This document shows positions 1 through 12,800 of a DNA stretch of 64,000 bases, piece by piece (position 1 is the stretch's first letter; each line of letters starts with the position of its first letter). A model generated the notes under the pieces. The model saw nothing but the letters and a program-made list of their open reading frames with translations, did no database searches and was not told the origin of the DNA. The position numbers were made by a program, and so were the translations under genes. Location: the NCBI GenBank assembly GCA_032622095.1, contig CP136067.1, positions 92,000,707-92,064,706 of the forward strand, in the 5' to 3' direction. The stretch is from Siphonodentalium dalli. Taxonomy: Eukaryota; Mollusca; Scaphopoda; Gadilida; Siphonodentaliidae.

Positions 1-483
1 ATATTAGCAGTGAGGTAGTCTGGCACTGATTCAGAGTGATATATAATTTTTCTATTTGATGAGATAGTTATAACATTGTTTAATCACATAATTAGTCCCT
101 AAACTCAGCCTCATATTTTATAGTAAGACATAAGTATATTATCGCCATGTACAGTGACGTAAGAGCTTAGCGCAATGATGTCAATGTCAATGCCAGAACC
201 ATATTATTTTGTTAACCAGAAAATATTTATGATATTTGATTTGTGTTGGGTTATTTAGGGTTGACTTTGAGGTAAACATGGGTGATATAGGTGGTTGAAC
301 AATTTTGTTAACACGAAAAGACACATTTAAAAGGGAACTATATTTTGTCTTGAAGGTGTCTTTACTTCCTCTTCGGTTGTGATAAGGAAATCAATATTAA
401 TTTTGTTTAACCCAAGCCGTTTTAAGATCGTTTTTTTCTTTGCTAAAATATGATCATGTGATAAAGTGGATCTCAAATTTGTA
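1..483. other. No recognised feature
   Basis: AT-rich sequence without a supportable exon, RNA or element terminus. It would be part of the STK11IP intron after exon 6 if the gene continues leftward. Confidence 0.4.
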
Positions 484-597
484 GCAATTCTATACAAAAT
501 TTATTATCCTCGTCCACTAAATTTTATTCGTGCCTCGCTAAAGCTCACCTCGAATCGAATTTAGTGCACTTGATTAATAAATTTTGTATAGAATTGC
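484..597. mobile_element. Foldback MITE with 23-bp perfect inverted termini
   Basis: The left end (484-506, GCAATTCTATACAAAATTTA...) and right end (575-597) are perfect reverse complements over 23 bp. A second inner pairing is CACTAAAT/ATTTAGTG. The arm carries AATAAAT near ATAGAA, as in the foldback elements at 23443-23621 and 47406-47552, suggesting one loose family. Confidence 0.7.
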
Positions 598-1340
598 GAC
601 TCATTAGAGATCCTCTATTTATGTAACATTCACGTGGTTAAACCATTTAGCCTTCATTGAGAATAAAATTCGTTCAACTTTGTTTAAACAAAAAAATACA
701 GAAGGGGCCGTTGTATATAAATAACAAAACAATAGGCTATTTTATACCAATCGATTATGTTTAGTCTCTTCCGTGTTTTATTACACATCATCCGATCCCA
801 TTATTGACATTACGTCCACAAAGGAAACTATTAGTGCTTTCACCACACTACAAAATCAATGAATAATAGAATTAAAATGATTTACAGCACATATATAAAT
901 CAGCCCTCGAAATTAGGAAATATATCCCATGGCAAATTTAATGCTACGGCATTATAGATTCCACATGTTGCCACAGCATTTCCCACAGGATTTCTTATTG
1001 TCGTAAGGCCAAAAAAAAACATGTCTGTTTCCGATAGCATGGGGAAAATTTTCCAGGCAGGCAGGAATTTTTTTTTTTTTTCTTCAAATTAGTCATTTGA
1101 AAGCGATAAAACAGTGCATTAACATGTATTAAAGAGTTTTGAATATCATATACTTGCCAACTGCCCAAGTATTGGATCTCATTCATAGCAGTACCATTTT
1201 GAATAGACAGGGAAATTGTTGATGGGATCAACATTGCTCTCAGATATATTCATGTGTTCTGACATATAACGACCAGTGATCACATGATAGAGTTCAAAGT
1301 AGTTTAAGTTTATTATTTTATTTGACAGAATATCCAATGT

Positions 1341-1996
1341 TGAACACCCACCAATTGAAAATTGGAGCAGAACTTACCCTATAGGCATGTGAAGTAACCC
1401 CACCCCCCCCCCCCAACAAATTGAAAGTTTGAGCAGAACTTCCCCTATAGGCCTGTAAAGTAAGAAACCCTCCCAATTGAAAATTTGAGCAGAACCCCCC
1501 CCCCCCCCCCTACCAATTGAAAATTTTAGCAGAACTTACCCTATAGGCCTGTGAAGTAACCCCCCCCCCCCCCCCACCAATTGAAAATTACCCTATAGGC
1601 CTGTAAAGTAAGAACCCCTCCTACCAATTGAAAATTTGAGCAGAACTTGCCCTATAAAGAAACCTTCCCCCCACCAATTGAAAATTTGAGCAGAACTTAC
1701 CCTATAGGCCTGTAATGTAAGAACCCCCCACCAATTGAAAATTTGAGCAGAACTTACCCTATAGGCCTGTAATGTAAGAACTCCCCCCCCCCCCACCAAT
1801 TAAAAATTTGAGCAGAACTTACCCTATAGGCCTGTAATGTAAGACGCCCCCCCCCCCCCCCCCCACCAATTATAAAGTAAGAATCCCCTCACCAATTGAA
1901 AATTTGAGCAGAACTTATAATATATGCAGACCCCCCCCCCCTCCCCACCAATTGAAAGTTTTAGCAGAACTCCCCTACATGTATATGCCCGACTGC
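1341..1996. repeat. Poly-C minisatellite, about 12 units of 50-65 bp
   Basis: Each unit is a C-tract (4 to 19 C) followed by ACCAATTGAAAATTTGAGC, AGAACTTACCC, TATAGGCCTGTAATGTAAG. Unit length varies mainly through the C-tract and through internal loss of the TATAGGCCTG part. Confidence 0.9.
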
Positions 1997-3056
1997 ATGT
2001 GATAACATTTAGTATTAAAAATAATAAAATTAAAAACTCTCCGTCGCCCACAGGCCATTTTCTGTGCTAGAAAAACTCAACTCTGACACAAGTTTGGCGA
2101 AGTTCTCTGTTGATTTGTGCAATCCCGTGAGAAGGTCGGACACAGGACACGATTTCACTAATTTCAATATCCGCTCAGTCTTGTTACAACAATTGTGAAT
2201 GAAGCACAGCGGTGTCGCCATATTTCGGAAAATACTGTTTGAAACTGATTGAAACTATATATAAGACTCCAGTCTGAGTGTCAACACACAGTGCCTTTAA
2301 GATTATACGTACGTTGCGTAATTTTGGGCGTGCTTCTATGGTCGGATCACACGAAGAGTGGTGCCGACATACAGGTATTTGGTCTGTCACCAAAAGTTAC
2401 TTTCCGGGGATAAAACATGTACAGGTTGATATCATGTTTCTTGCTATGAGAAATTCTGGGGAGAGTTGACAATAAATGTGGTCGTAAACGCGTTTGCCTG
2501 GCATGATTCCCGCAGGAATTTCCTGCATGCAATATCAGCTGGTCGCGGAAATGACAATTAAAAACTACAGTTGAAGGGCAAACTACTATAAATCACAACG
2601 TTATGCCAGCCATACGAAAACAAAAGCATTCTAGCTGGCATCATCCCATTGGCAATGGGTTCCATGTACTTGTAAAAACTTCTGAGCAAGCGATTTTAGT
2701 ATCAGAAGTCCGTTTATAGGCAACATGCAAGTACGGTAGTGCGTACATGTCTTTTATGCTCGCAAACGTCATGTAAATATATCTGACGCGGAATGTGGTA
2801 AATTTCCCTGTATCTTTTGAGATCCGCATATATTAAAAATGGGCCTTGCATTGCATACATAATGTTGCACCTTGTATTCATTGCAAGATCTCTGCAAATG
2901 ATATAATATAGCTTAATCAAGGACAGTAATTTTCCCGCCAAAACGCACGTGTTTTCACTGCTTGATTTTATCGCGTACATAATTGTCTCTCGTGCATGGT
3001 ACATTGCAGGGTTGGGGTAATTGTAATTTGTAATTGTAATTTAATGTAATTAAATT
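1997..3056. other. Unassigned stretch inside the expanded MITE
   Basis: There is no exon with convincing splice sites. The 2820-2925 part matches the interior of the compact Harbinger-type MITE (GATCTCTGCAAA...AGCTTAAT). The rest (2000-2820) is unrecognised. Confidence 0.35.
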
Positions 3057-3135
3057 TTCGGGGACTCGCGAGTAAAATTGTATATATACAATGTACTACA
3101 TTGTATATATACAATTTTACTCGCGAGTCCCCGAA
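3057..3135. repeat. Perfect 39-bp inverted repeat with a 1-nt centre
   Basis: Bases 3057-3095 are exactly reverse complementary to 3097-3135, with only C3096 between. The outer part is TTCGGGGACTCGCGAGTAAA and the inner part is ATTGTATATATACAATGTA, itself palindromic. It lies about 575 bp downstream of STK11IP exon 6. Confidence 0.9.
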
Positions 3136-3710
3136 TACACAATCAATCGTGTCCTTTTCAGAAATAAACTGTAGATGGGCGGTGTTAATAGTATATTTCA
3201 ATGCGATGTCGTACGTTCTATATTTAGCCAGATTCCAGGAATTCGCGTCATCCAGGTTTATACCTTTCTGTCATCGCCCAATTCCGCGAAGGATTTAAGT
3301 TTGAGGCGCTATAATACATAGTAATTTTTTACAAACACAGCCCATAAACGACATGGGATTTCCGAAGTAACTCGCCAATTTAAAGTTTGAAATACGCGAC
3401 GCTATTCGATGCGTAGCATGGCCAACCGCGGGTTTCTTATTTATATCTAGAACACTGGAATGCGCGATCGTATAAACTCACCCATGCGTCAGTTGATGTA
3501 TGCGGTGGTTGTTTATTGATGATGTTATTGATGTTTTTGGGATTGGGAAATATTAAACACGGACAGGTTAATATGCAGACTGACTAGCCGTCTGAAGAAG
3601 AAAAAAATTGAGGCCGGCAAGAAAATCTCAGCCAGGCCGGGTACCGGAAACAGAGACGTTTTTTTTTTGGCCTAACCAATTTTTAGTACTCTATATAAAT
3701 AGATACTGAC

Positions 3711-3840
3711 CTTCTAAGTTATCAAGGTTATTGTTTCTCAAGATTAACGTCTTAATGTTGCGTCGAGATGAGAGAGAGAATTGAGGAACTCTGTCAAGCA
3801 AATTAAAGCCAAGATTCACTCGCTGTATGTTCGTCAGGTA
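3711..3840 (-). CDS. STK11IP: STK11IP exon 6
   Basis: Acceptor GTTTTTTCAG|TAC and donor GAAG|GTCAGT bound 43 codons plus one base. The translation is YLTNIQRVNLGFNLLDRVPQ, then FSLSSRRNIKTLILRNNN and LDNLE: two leucine-rich repeats with LGFN and LRNNN turns. No exon 7 was found to the left (1-3710), so the gene continues outside the window. Confidence 0.85.
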
Positions 3841-6800
3841 CTGAAAAAACAATGGAAATTAAACATGAGAAGACAAAATATGCTTTTAACTTACTCCCAT
3901 TAACACGTTCATGACGTGAGCCGTGTTGGTGCAGCATTAAAGATCCTGTGCCAGTGCATAATCTTATATATGTGAGACACCCATAGGAGATGGAATGGTT
4001 ATCTCACTAAAACCACTAGTATTATTGGGCCGCATATATTCTTCACTTTCAGACATAAATGCCCAAGATGAACCTATCAACTCACTTATGTTCGTGTTGC
4101 CATTAGCCATTTTAGCCAAATACGAAAAATTTATAGAGTTATAGCTAAAAATAAATAAATAAATAAATAAATGGTGAAAAATATGGCAAAAGGCATTTCC
4201 CGCCTGGCATACACATGGACAGCATACATGGAAGACAGAAGCATTAGCCTTATGCCATCTTTGTCACAGATCTAATTACCATGAAAACAGCTAATTCCAG
4301 TTGGATAAAAGACAGTCACCTCACTGCAGTTGTAGGAGTATGTGATTAAATCGTTGTGTATACTTTTGCAAATTATTATCACCATTAATACCATACTCCT
4401 TGTGTTATAAAAACAATTTCTGAGTAGGGATTCAGGAACAACCCATCAGGCCATTGCAATTAATATTAGGTTGTTTTCTCTGAAAATGCTTTAAATACCA
4501 GGTCTGGGCAGTTGGTGTCATATTTCAAAAATGAATCAAAAGGGAAAATTTGAGTTTGCCAGCAAAAACCAACTAAAAATAAATCTATAGTCAAATAATT
4601 TGGCAAGTGTTAACAGTTCCTGTCAATGACTGTGACATGGTCCTGATTCCATTAACGGAACCAAAAGTTGTTTCCATTCTATTGGCTTTGGCAAAATAGA
4701 AATGTTCAACTTTAAAATGACTCCGAACAACAAAGTGCTATTTTCACTCGTTAGCAGTGTTCGCGCTGGACCGAAAAATAATTTAGCCAAAAGTTTAGCC
4801 AAATGAAAATTTTATTAGCCAAATGAAAAAAACTTTAGCCAATTTTTTTTTGGCCAAATTAAAAAAAAGCTATGGCCAAATTAAATCATCGTTTTATTAT
4901 TTTTATATATGTCATTTATTACAAATTTATTAATCTTTATGTGAAAGAGAGATTTGGGGGGGGGGGGGGGGGGGGTAACCCGGGATTGGGTATACGGACA
5001 TTTCCCCACTTTCTTCTTTTAAATCATTGCCATGGAGACGGGAGAACCATTTGACGAAGTCTACCCAAATTTTTTTGGAAGCCCTTGACCAAAGGTACAT
5101 AACTTATATGGAGTCTGCTCTATAGCAAGAAAATCCTACGGGGCTATAGGCTAGGGCCAGTATTAAATATTAATTATCCTTGCGAAAATATCTAAGTGAC
5201 ACCTGGAAACTAATAACTTAATATTGTTACGCCATTATCAAATTACAATCTGTCATAAACGCATGCATATTATTTTGAATGTATCGGTATTGACGAAAAA
5301 TAGCCACAAAATATCTGTCGTGATTCACATTTGGCTGATTAAAGCCCCGGTTCCATATCCCCGATTTCCCACCCCGAATGTTCCAGAATGACTCCCGAAT
5401 CATAATTTTGTAAAATCGTGGAGTAAGTTCGGGACAAGTCGGGACAGTGAATTTTTACCCCCGAACATGATCGGGGATATCGGTGCTATCGGGGTCGATT
5501 CGGGACAATTCTGGACTCGCTCCCGGCAGTTTTGAAATGTTCAAAACTCTCGGGAACCGCAAGCCGAATCGCTCCCGAATTGTCAATCATCGGGAGAAAT
5601 TCGGCACCTATTCGGGAGTAGTCGGCAATATTCGGGTGGATATTCTGGAGTAGTCGGCAGTATTCGGTATGTAATTCCCGAATTCGCCATGTGTGCCATG
5701 GCTGCTTTTATACTGAGATCCGGTGTATCTTCAAAATTCGGCATCGATTCGGGACGTTCGGCAGCAATTGAATACCAATTCGGTATTTATTCTGCATCAA
5801 TTCGGTACCAGTTCGGCATTGATTCCGGGTATTCGGCAACAATTCGGTGTAAGTCGGTTGTAATCTGGGCAAATCGGCAGACACTCGCACGAAATTTTTG
5901 TATCAGTTCAGGATAATTCTTGATCATTCGGGAAGAAATTCGGAAGCATTCTGGAATACTCGGCAATGTTCGGGACGATTAAATTTTGTCATAATTCGGC
6001 ATCAGTTCGGTGGCTTTTTGGAATAAAACTCGTCCAGAATTATCTCGAATGCTGCCGATTTGGTCTGGTCCCGAATTGGTGCCGAATATACTAATTCGGG
6101 ACAGAAAATCGGGAATATGGAACCGGGGCTTAAGTTATTGTCTTACACTTGGTGCTCATAAACCTTGGCCGCCATACATACAATGTCATCATAAACATGC
6201 ATTGTGCAGGAGCCCCGTGAGTGACCAGACAGACAATGGGGGGGGGGATTAGCGGATTAAATGTTAAATAATGATATGACCTTTTGCTGTTTCGTGCAGA
6301 GTGACTGGTTTCCCTTTGTACTGTCCGCGATCGGGTTTCCCTTTGTACAGTCGGCGATATATTCCCACTTACGTATACGAGATCGTTCACATCACAGAAT
6401 TAAAAACCCACTTGCCAAAAATGCATGCTTCCTGTCTCTATTTGGGGTAAAAAAAAGTTTAGCCAAAAGTTTAGCCAAATGAAATTTGTATTAGCCAAAT
6501 TAGAAAAAGATTAGCCATTGGCTAATTTGGCTACCGACAGCGCGAACACTGCTCGTTAGTTAGTTCAAATATGAGAGGAAAATCAATCGTGATTGCCTTC
6601 ATTTTGATAAGGAGTAATCTGTTATATTTTACCAAATCTGCTGCGATGCTGGTGTTTTTTTTTTTTTTTTTTTAAATTTTTTATTGTGAACAAAGAATAA
6701 CAAAAGAGAAAAGACATAATACACGCACTCGCTCATGCTCTCGATCCAGGACATGGAAGAGCGGACTCTGCCATGACCTGGCCTACTTTCGTACCAGTGA

Positions 6801-9800
6801 CATGACTTTCGGAAATATTTAAAGGCACATATTGTGTTGGGACTATATCTTTCTTTAGGCACCGTTCAACTTAACAGCAAGACGAAGCAGTGATATTAGT
6901 TTCTTCCTTGAAATATATTTGACCGAAAATTTGCTTTCTTTAGCTAAAATAATGGTGATAAAACAATAGACTATTTTGTTTCCGTCAGAATAACATTCAA
7001 AATCCCGTACTAAAGCAGCTAAAGTGTTTGATGGTGTGTAGTAAGTATATCAGGTTTGCAGAATCAAAGTTCCAAACAATATGTGTAACTTTAATTATTT
7101 TATGTTCAGAGTTTACCATAAACAGTATAATTAATAAATTAACCATATTGAAACTGTATTGTAAATATTGGTTCGACAGCTATCTGGAAAATACACAACG
7201 CTCGCTGTTTTTGCTTTTCGGACAGTGTTGTGATGTGTTTAATCAAACAGGTGTATCTATTGCAGTTATCGTAGAATATGATTGGTCAAATTATAATGAT
7301 CAGTGTAACACTAAATTGGATAGATTTCTTTCGCTCGGGTACCGGGTATAATTCATTTTGTTGTGTGCTATATTCAGAGTCACTGTTTATGTCGGGTGTA
7401 TTTTTGAGTCTGCAAATATTGGGGTTTCAGTCTATTATTTTATTTTTAAGGCATTTCGAAGTGTCATCCACTGGTTATCGAAGTCATAATTCATGTTACA
7501 TTTTGCATTGTATCTCTCGCATTCATACCTAAATTGAAGATCGCAAAGGAATGAGCAAAGCGACAGTTGTGTTGGCGTGAATTTTGTCCTGTATATATAC
7601 TGTTTCATCACTAACAGGAAGAGGTTGCTTATTGACTTTCTGTATTCGTGATCTATACCGATAATAATATTCTTCTTTGTTAGATCAATGGGAAACTGGT
7701 TGTTTTCCTTCCATATTTCAATTTCCTTTATAAAGGTTTGTACATGGGGACAGTCCCAAAAGATATGAGAAATTGTTTCCTGTAAATTTTGACACCGATT
7801 GCAGAAGTCGTCGACTCGAAGGTTAGCCAACTTCAGAAATTTATTGGTACCGATAATTCGCGTGTTTATTCTGAATTGGAGCCACTGTAATTTCGTATCG
7901 GTTGTCGTTTTAAAGGGCATGCTCAAATATTCTTCCCAATTTTCTATCTTCTCGGAAATTTCGGATTCCCATTTTTGACATGAATTTGGCATAATTTTCT
8001 CACTTTCTAGCACTTTATAAAATAATTGTCCGCCCTTTTTGTCACGGAGTATCGCAGTAAGATTATTAGGTAGGTATGGGCAGGGTATACGGATTAATGG
8101 TTGATTAAGAGAACTTGCCATTGACATAATCTGACGTTTTATGTTGCTGATAGTTATGAAATCGACGCGGATGTTGAAATTTGCATATAATGTGTGTGGG
8201 GTATGGAATGTATAATCTGATTGGAATAAATCGTTTATAAAATATATTCCCGCATCTCTCCACGATTTAAAGTTGATTGATGAACCTCCAATTTTTATGT
8301 TCGGATTATTCCAGATAGTCGAAGCCATAATAGTATTATTTGAATTATTTAATCGCATAAATTTACACCATGCACCGAAAACATCTCTCCAGAATGGATT
8401 TGCGAACTTGTTTGTTTGCTTTGAAATATAACTTGAATGGTACGTGAGAAATAGTTGGTCGTTTAAGAAGGATGTAGTGTTACACAATGAAGCCTATTTT
8501 GATTGTTTGCAAACCAAGCGTCGTATCCAGGTAATTTTCATGGCATTATCAAAGTTTTCAACATTAATCATCTTCAAACCTCCGTGCATATGATCGGCAC
8601 ATAATTGTTTTCTTTTTATTCGATCGCGTTTGGAATTCCAAATGAAATTATATAAACAGGTATTTAGGGCTTTAAAAAAAGTTGTACCTGGACTTGGTAG
8701 AGTTATAAATAGGTGTGTCAATTTCGGTAAGATGAGGGATTTGACAACGGTTATTCTACCTAAAGGGGTCAGGAGTCTGTGTTTCCAAATTTTTGTGGTC
8801 TTTTCTATATCTTCGAGTTTATAATTGTAGTTTATATTCATGTTTGTTAAATCAGTGTCGAAGTGTATACCTAGAAAATTGAAAGTGTTTACAGTGGACA
8901 GGTTTAAATCTATAAGAACATGCCGTATTTTATTTGGTGACCCTATCCCTATCCATGCTGATTGACATTTTTCAGGATTTATGCGCAGACCCGATACCCG
9001 AGCAAATTCGTCAAGTGTTAAGTACGATTCACGTAGACTTTTTTCAGAACCATCAAGAATGAGCGTCGTGTCGTCCGCATATTGTGTTATTTTGTACTCT
9101 GAACCGCCGAGGATAATCCCTTTAATTGTATTGTTTTGGCGTATCATTAGCCCCAAGACTTCTGCGCAGATGAGAAAAATATACGGTGATATTGGGTCAC
9201 CCTGGCGGCAGCCTCTCCCTAACAAAAAGCTCTGAGAAATATGACCATTAATCAGAATAGATGAGCTGGCATTATCGTACAAAATTGATAGCCACTTCTT
9301 TATGGTATCTCCAAAATTAAAAAGGTCAAGACATTTTCTTATAAATGACCAGGAAACAGTGTCAAACGCTTTTTCAAAATCGATAAGGAGTAGTAGACCA
9401 GATTTATTTTCTTGCTTTGTCCTGTGAATTATGTCATATATTAATCGGGTGTTGTCTCCTATATACCTACCAGCTAAAAACCCAGTTTGATCGGGATTGA
9501 TTATAGATGAGAGCACACGTTTTATTCTGTTCGCTATACATGACAAGGCTAGTTTGTAAGATGTATTCAAAAGGGAGATGGGACGCCAGTTTTTTAGCAT
9601 CTTTCTATTTTTATCCTTTTTTGGAATCAGAAGTTATAATACCTTGCTTTTGTGTGGTGTTAGTAACCTATTCACAACTGGGACTACTTGTTATAAAACC
9701 CTAAATATAGAACTCCGACATCATATCGATTTCCGGGAAATAGGCCAAAGCACTATTTCAAAAACAGAAATGAAGTCACTGTGTATAAATACCACCATAG

Positions 9801-12800
9801 ATCTATATAAATAGCAAATTGCTTATTATGCAATAGGTTACTAAAATCAAATGGTATAAAATAAAAATCAAATAATTTAACCCTGTCAGTGCCAAGTCTT
9901 ATTTTTGTATCAACCCATATTTCCTTGATCATTTTTATGTTTACCCATACCATAGTATGGTAAACATAATGTCGACGTCCGGATTGACCACTCGTCGTGC
10001 GTCCGTCAGTCCGTCTGTCTGTCTGTCTGTCCGTAGACAGAGTTTATATGAGTTTCTCAGACCAAAATACAGATCGAGTTCAAATATGGGTTTGATCTGA
10101 GTTTTATGGAGTTATGGCCCTTTTTCGACTTCAAATTCATGCATGCTGTCATAACTCAAACAATTTTTATCTGATCGGAACCAAATTTGGTATGCGAGTT
10201 TCAGAGCCCAAAATACAGATTGAGTTCGAATATGGGTTTGATCCGATTTATTTTAAAGGAGTTATGACCCTTTTTTCGAAAAAAAAATTGAAAAAAAAAA
10301 ATCCGATGCTATAACCGAAGTATATTTTGTCCGATTGTGTTCATATTTGATATGTAGGTTTATGATGACACGCCCCTCATCTGTATAGTTTTTGGTATTG
10401 ATTGGTTGATCGGTTTAGAAAATAATTAACCCTTTACACACATGCTATCCAATGCAATAAGTTGAACATATTTCTTCTGATCTGCCTCATATTTCTTACC
10501 TAGGTTTTTCTTAGCACGTTCTTCATCTGTATGGTTTTTGGTATTGTTTAATTAACCCTTTTCACTCTTATGTTTACTTAGAATTCACCCAAGCTGCTAT
10601 GACTCAAAACATTTTTCATCTGATCAACACCAAATTTGGTATATGAATTTATCACCCCTAAATACAGATCGAGTTCAAATATGGGTTTGATCCAATATAT
10701 TTTAACAGAGTTATGACCCTTTATAATTCAAGTAATTACTGCTGGGAATTTTAAGAGAACATATCTCACAGACCATGTGTGTTTAATGAAATGAGTTAAT
10801 TATCACTATGGACATAAGATGTGACATGCTATAAAGCCTGATAGTGGTACTGCTGGCTGGCAGGATTTTTTTATCATAATGTGAAATTGATTGATGGCTA
10901 TCTAGTGGAGTTCTGTTCTCTGTAAGTTAATTAGTCCATTGTTACTTTGTAGGGGATGTTTTACAGACATTGTTGTTTACATACACTGTTGTCTTATCTT
11001 AGACAAAAATTAATCCACACATTCCTCAGTTCCATGATATGATTTCATTGCAAATGATGAACCCTCTCCACAAATCATATGGTTTTGATGCTTTTCATTT
11101 GATCATTCTCCTATATTATGTCCAGGTTGATGGTGTTCCACTTTTGATTTGCATGGATTTGGGATTAAAATTAAACCATTCCATAGACACATATTATGCG
11201 ATAGACAGAAATAATATTATCCCTTTCACTTTGATCCAGGTTCAGTAAGGGTTTCAATAAATCACCAATTGTATATTCATCAATGGAGGAAATGTCTTAT
11301 TTTGAAATTCCCTCAATTGCATTTGGGCTCCAGGGTAATATTAATGGTGCTGGTATTCTTGAGACTGACTTATTGTATGGGTTTCTAAATCCAATGACAT
11401 GCTTTGTATAGACTATTTTGTGTTTATCAGTTCATTAGTTTGGGTAAGATTAACCCTATTCTATCCGATTTGATAACTCAAATATTTCCATTGGTTATGT
11501 TTATACATGTAGTTCTTGGCATAGTTGACGAGAACACACCCCTAACCTGCATAGTGAGGGTCATTTGGTTTATTTGCTTAAAAATATTAACATCCTCCGC
11601 CAATCCTGTTGACACAATGTGATAACTAAATATTTTTCACATAATCACTATATTAAGTGTGAATTGTTGAAACTTAGGATTTATAAAAATAGCTAATCGC
11701 CAAGGTATGGGTTAAACATCTGCCGATCGTGATCGGCCTCTCGTTCAAATTTATTGATTATAATAATGTGATACATTGATGGAAAGAGCTCTTTGCTATT
11801 TCCATCAATGTATCACATTATTATAATCAATAAATTTGAAAAATGATCAAGGAAATATGGTTTGATACAAAAATGGGACTCGGCACTGAAAGGGTTAATA
11901 AATTTTAAGTCCTTCGCTTCCTCTTTGTCTCAGTAAGATAGGTACCTGCAGAAAGTTCTCTGTTCTTTTAATGAAGTTATGACTCAATTCGATCACTTCA
12001 AGGACACTCACAAGTCGCTGAAAAAAACAAAATTATCTTCATGAGTCAATTAAATGGAATCAAGACCGTCAAAGAAGGTTCATGCAAAATAACATAAAAG
12101 TCTCTATAATCATCATTATCATGAAGAATATGAAGAAATATATATACACAGTAATGCTCTAAGTAATTGACTCCTTAACCAGAGCGGAATTATGGGTAAC
12201 TTTTCAGGATTTAGTCGGAAATTCTCTGGGAGAGCTTTCCGATGAATGGCAACAAGCCATATTTCCGACTAAATCCTGAAAAGTTACCCAATATTCTGCT
12301 GTGGTTAAGAAGTCGATTACTTAGAGCATTACTGTACTTTGTTCTTATTTTCATTATCAATAATCCTGTAATGAACATTATTTGGCCCTTTTAACCCTTA
12401 TAAAAATATACATTGGAATAGTCTATTATTCATCTGGAGGGGTTTACTGGAAAAAAAAGCAGATGGCAGCTCATGCAAGTGCAGAAATTTATCTAATTAT
12501 TGGAGAAAAATGTTGCGATAATAAGTTAAAAAAGCAGTCGTATGTTGAACTTATTATCTGAAAATCAATGAGTATTTAGGGTTAATACGGGAACTACTCA
12601 TCCATGAGTATTTAGTATAGAAATGGTTAATAAGGGAACTACTCATCAATGAGTATTTAGTGAAGCAGAGACCAGCTCAGAAGTTTCAAATTAGGAGAAG
12701 TCACTTCTCCCTGTTTGGTTATTAGGGAGAAGTAATCTGTAGTCAGGGATAACTAACAACGGCTGAAGTTCAATTTACACCCCAACATCACCCTTCTGTG

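Larger units (their letters stand above)
1007..3672. mobile_element. Harbinger-type MITE copy, expanded by later insertions
   Basis: The left terminus GGCCAAAAAAAAAC is preceded by TAA (1004-1006). The right terminus ...TTTTTTTTGGCC is followed by TAA (3673-3675). The subterminal parts match the compact copy at 17868-18279: GGCAGGCAGG, AGCGATA, AAGATCTCT at 2885, GATTGGGAAATAT at 3541, and GACTAGCC...TCTGAAGAA. The same order is therefore present, interrupted by the minisatellite and other DNA between about 1250 and 2820 and by the palindrome at 3057. Confidence 0.55.

Noticed and set aside
7028-7351. 107-codon open frame on the plus strand
   Set aside because: AT-rich, no domain or splice context; it overlaps the region assigned by position to the LINE 3' part.
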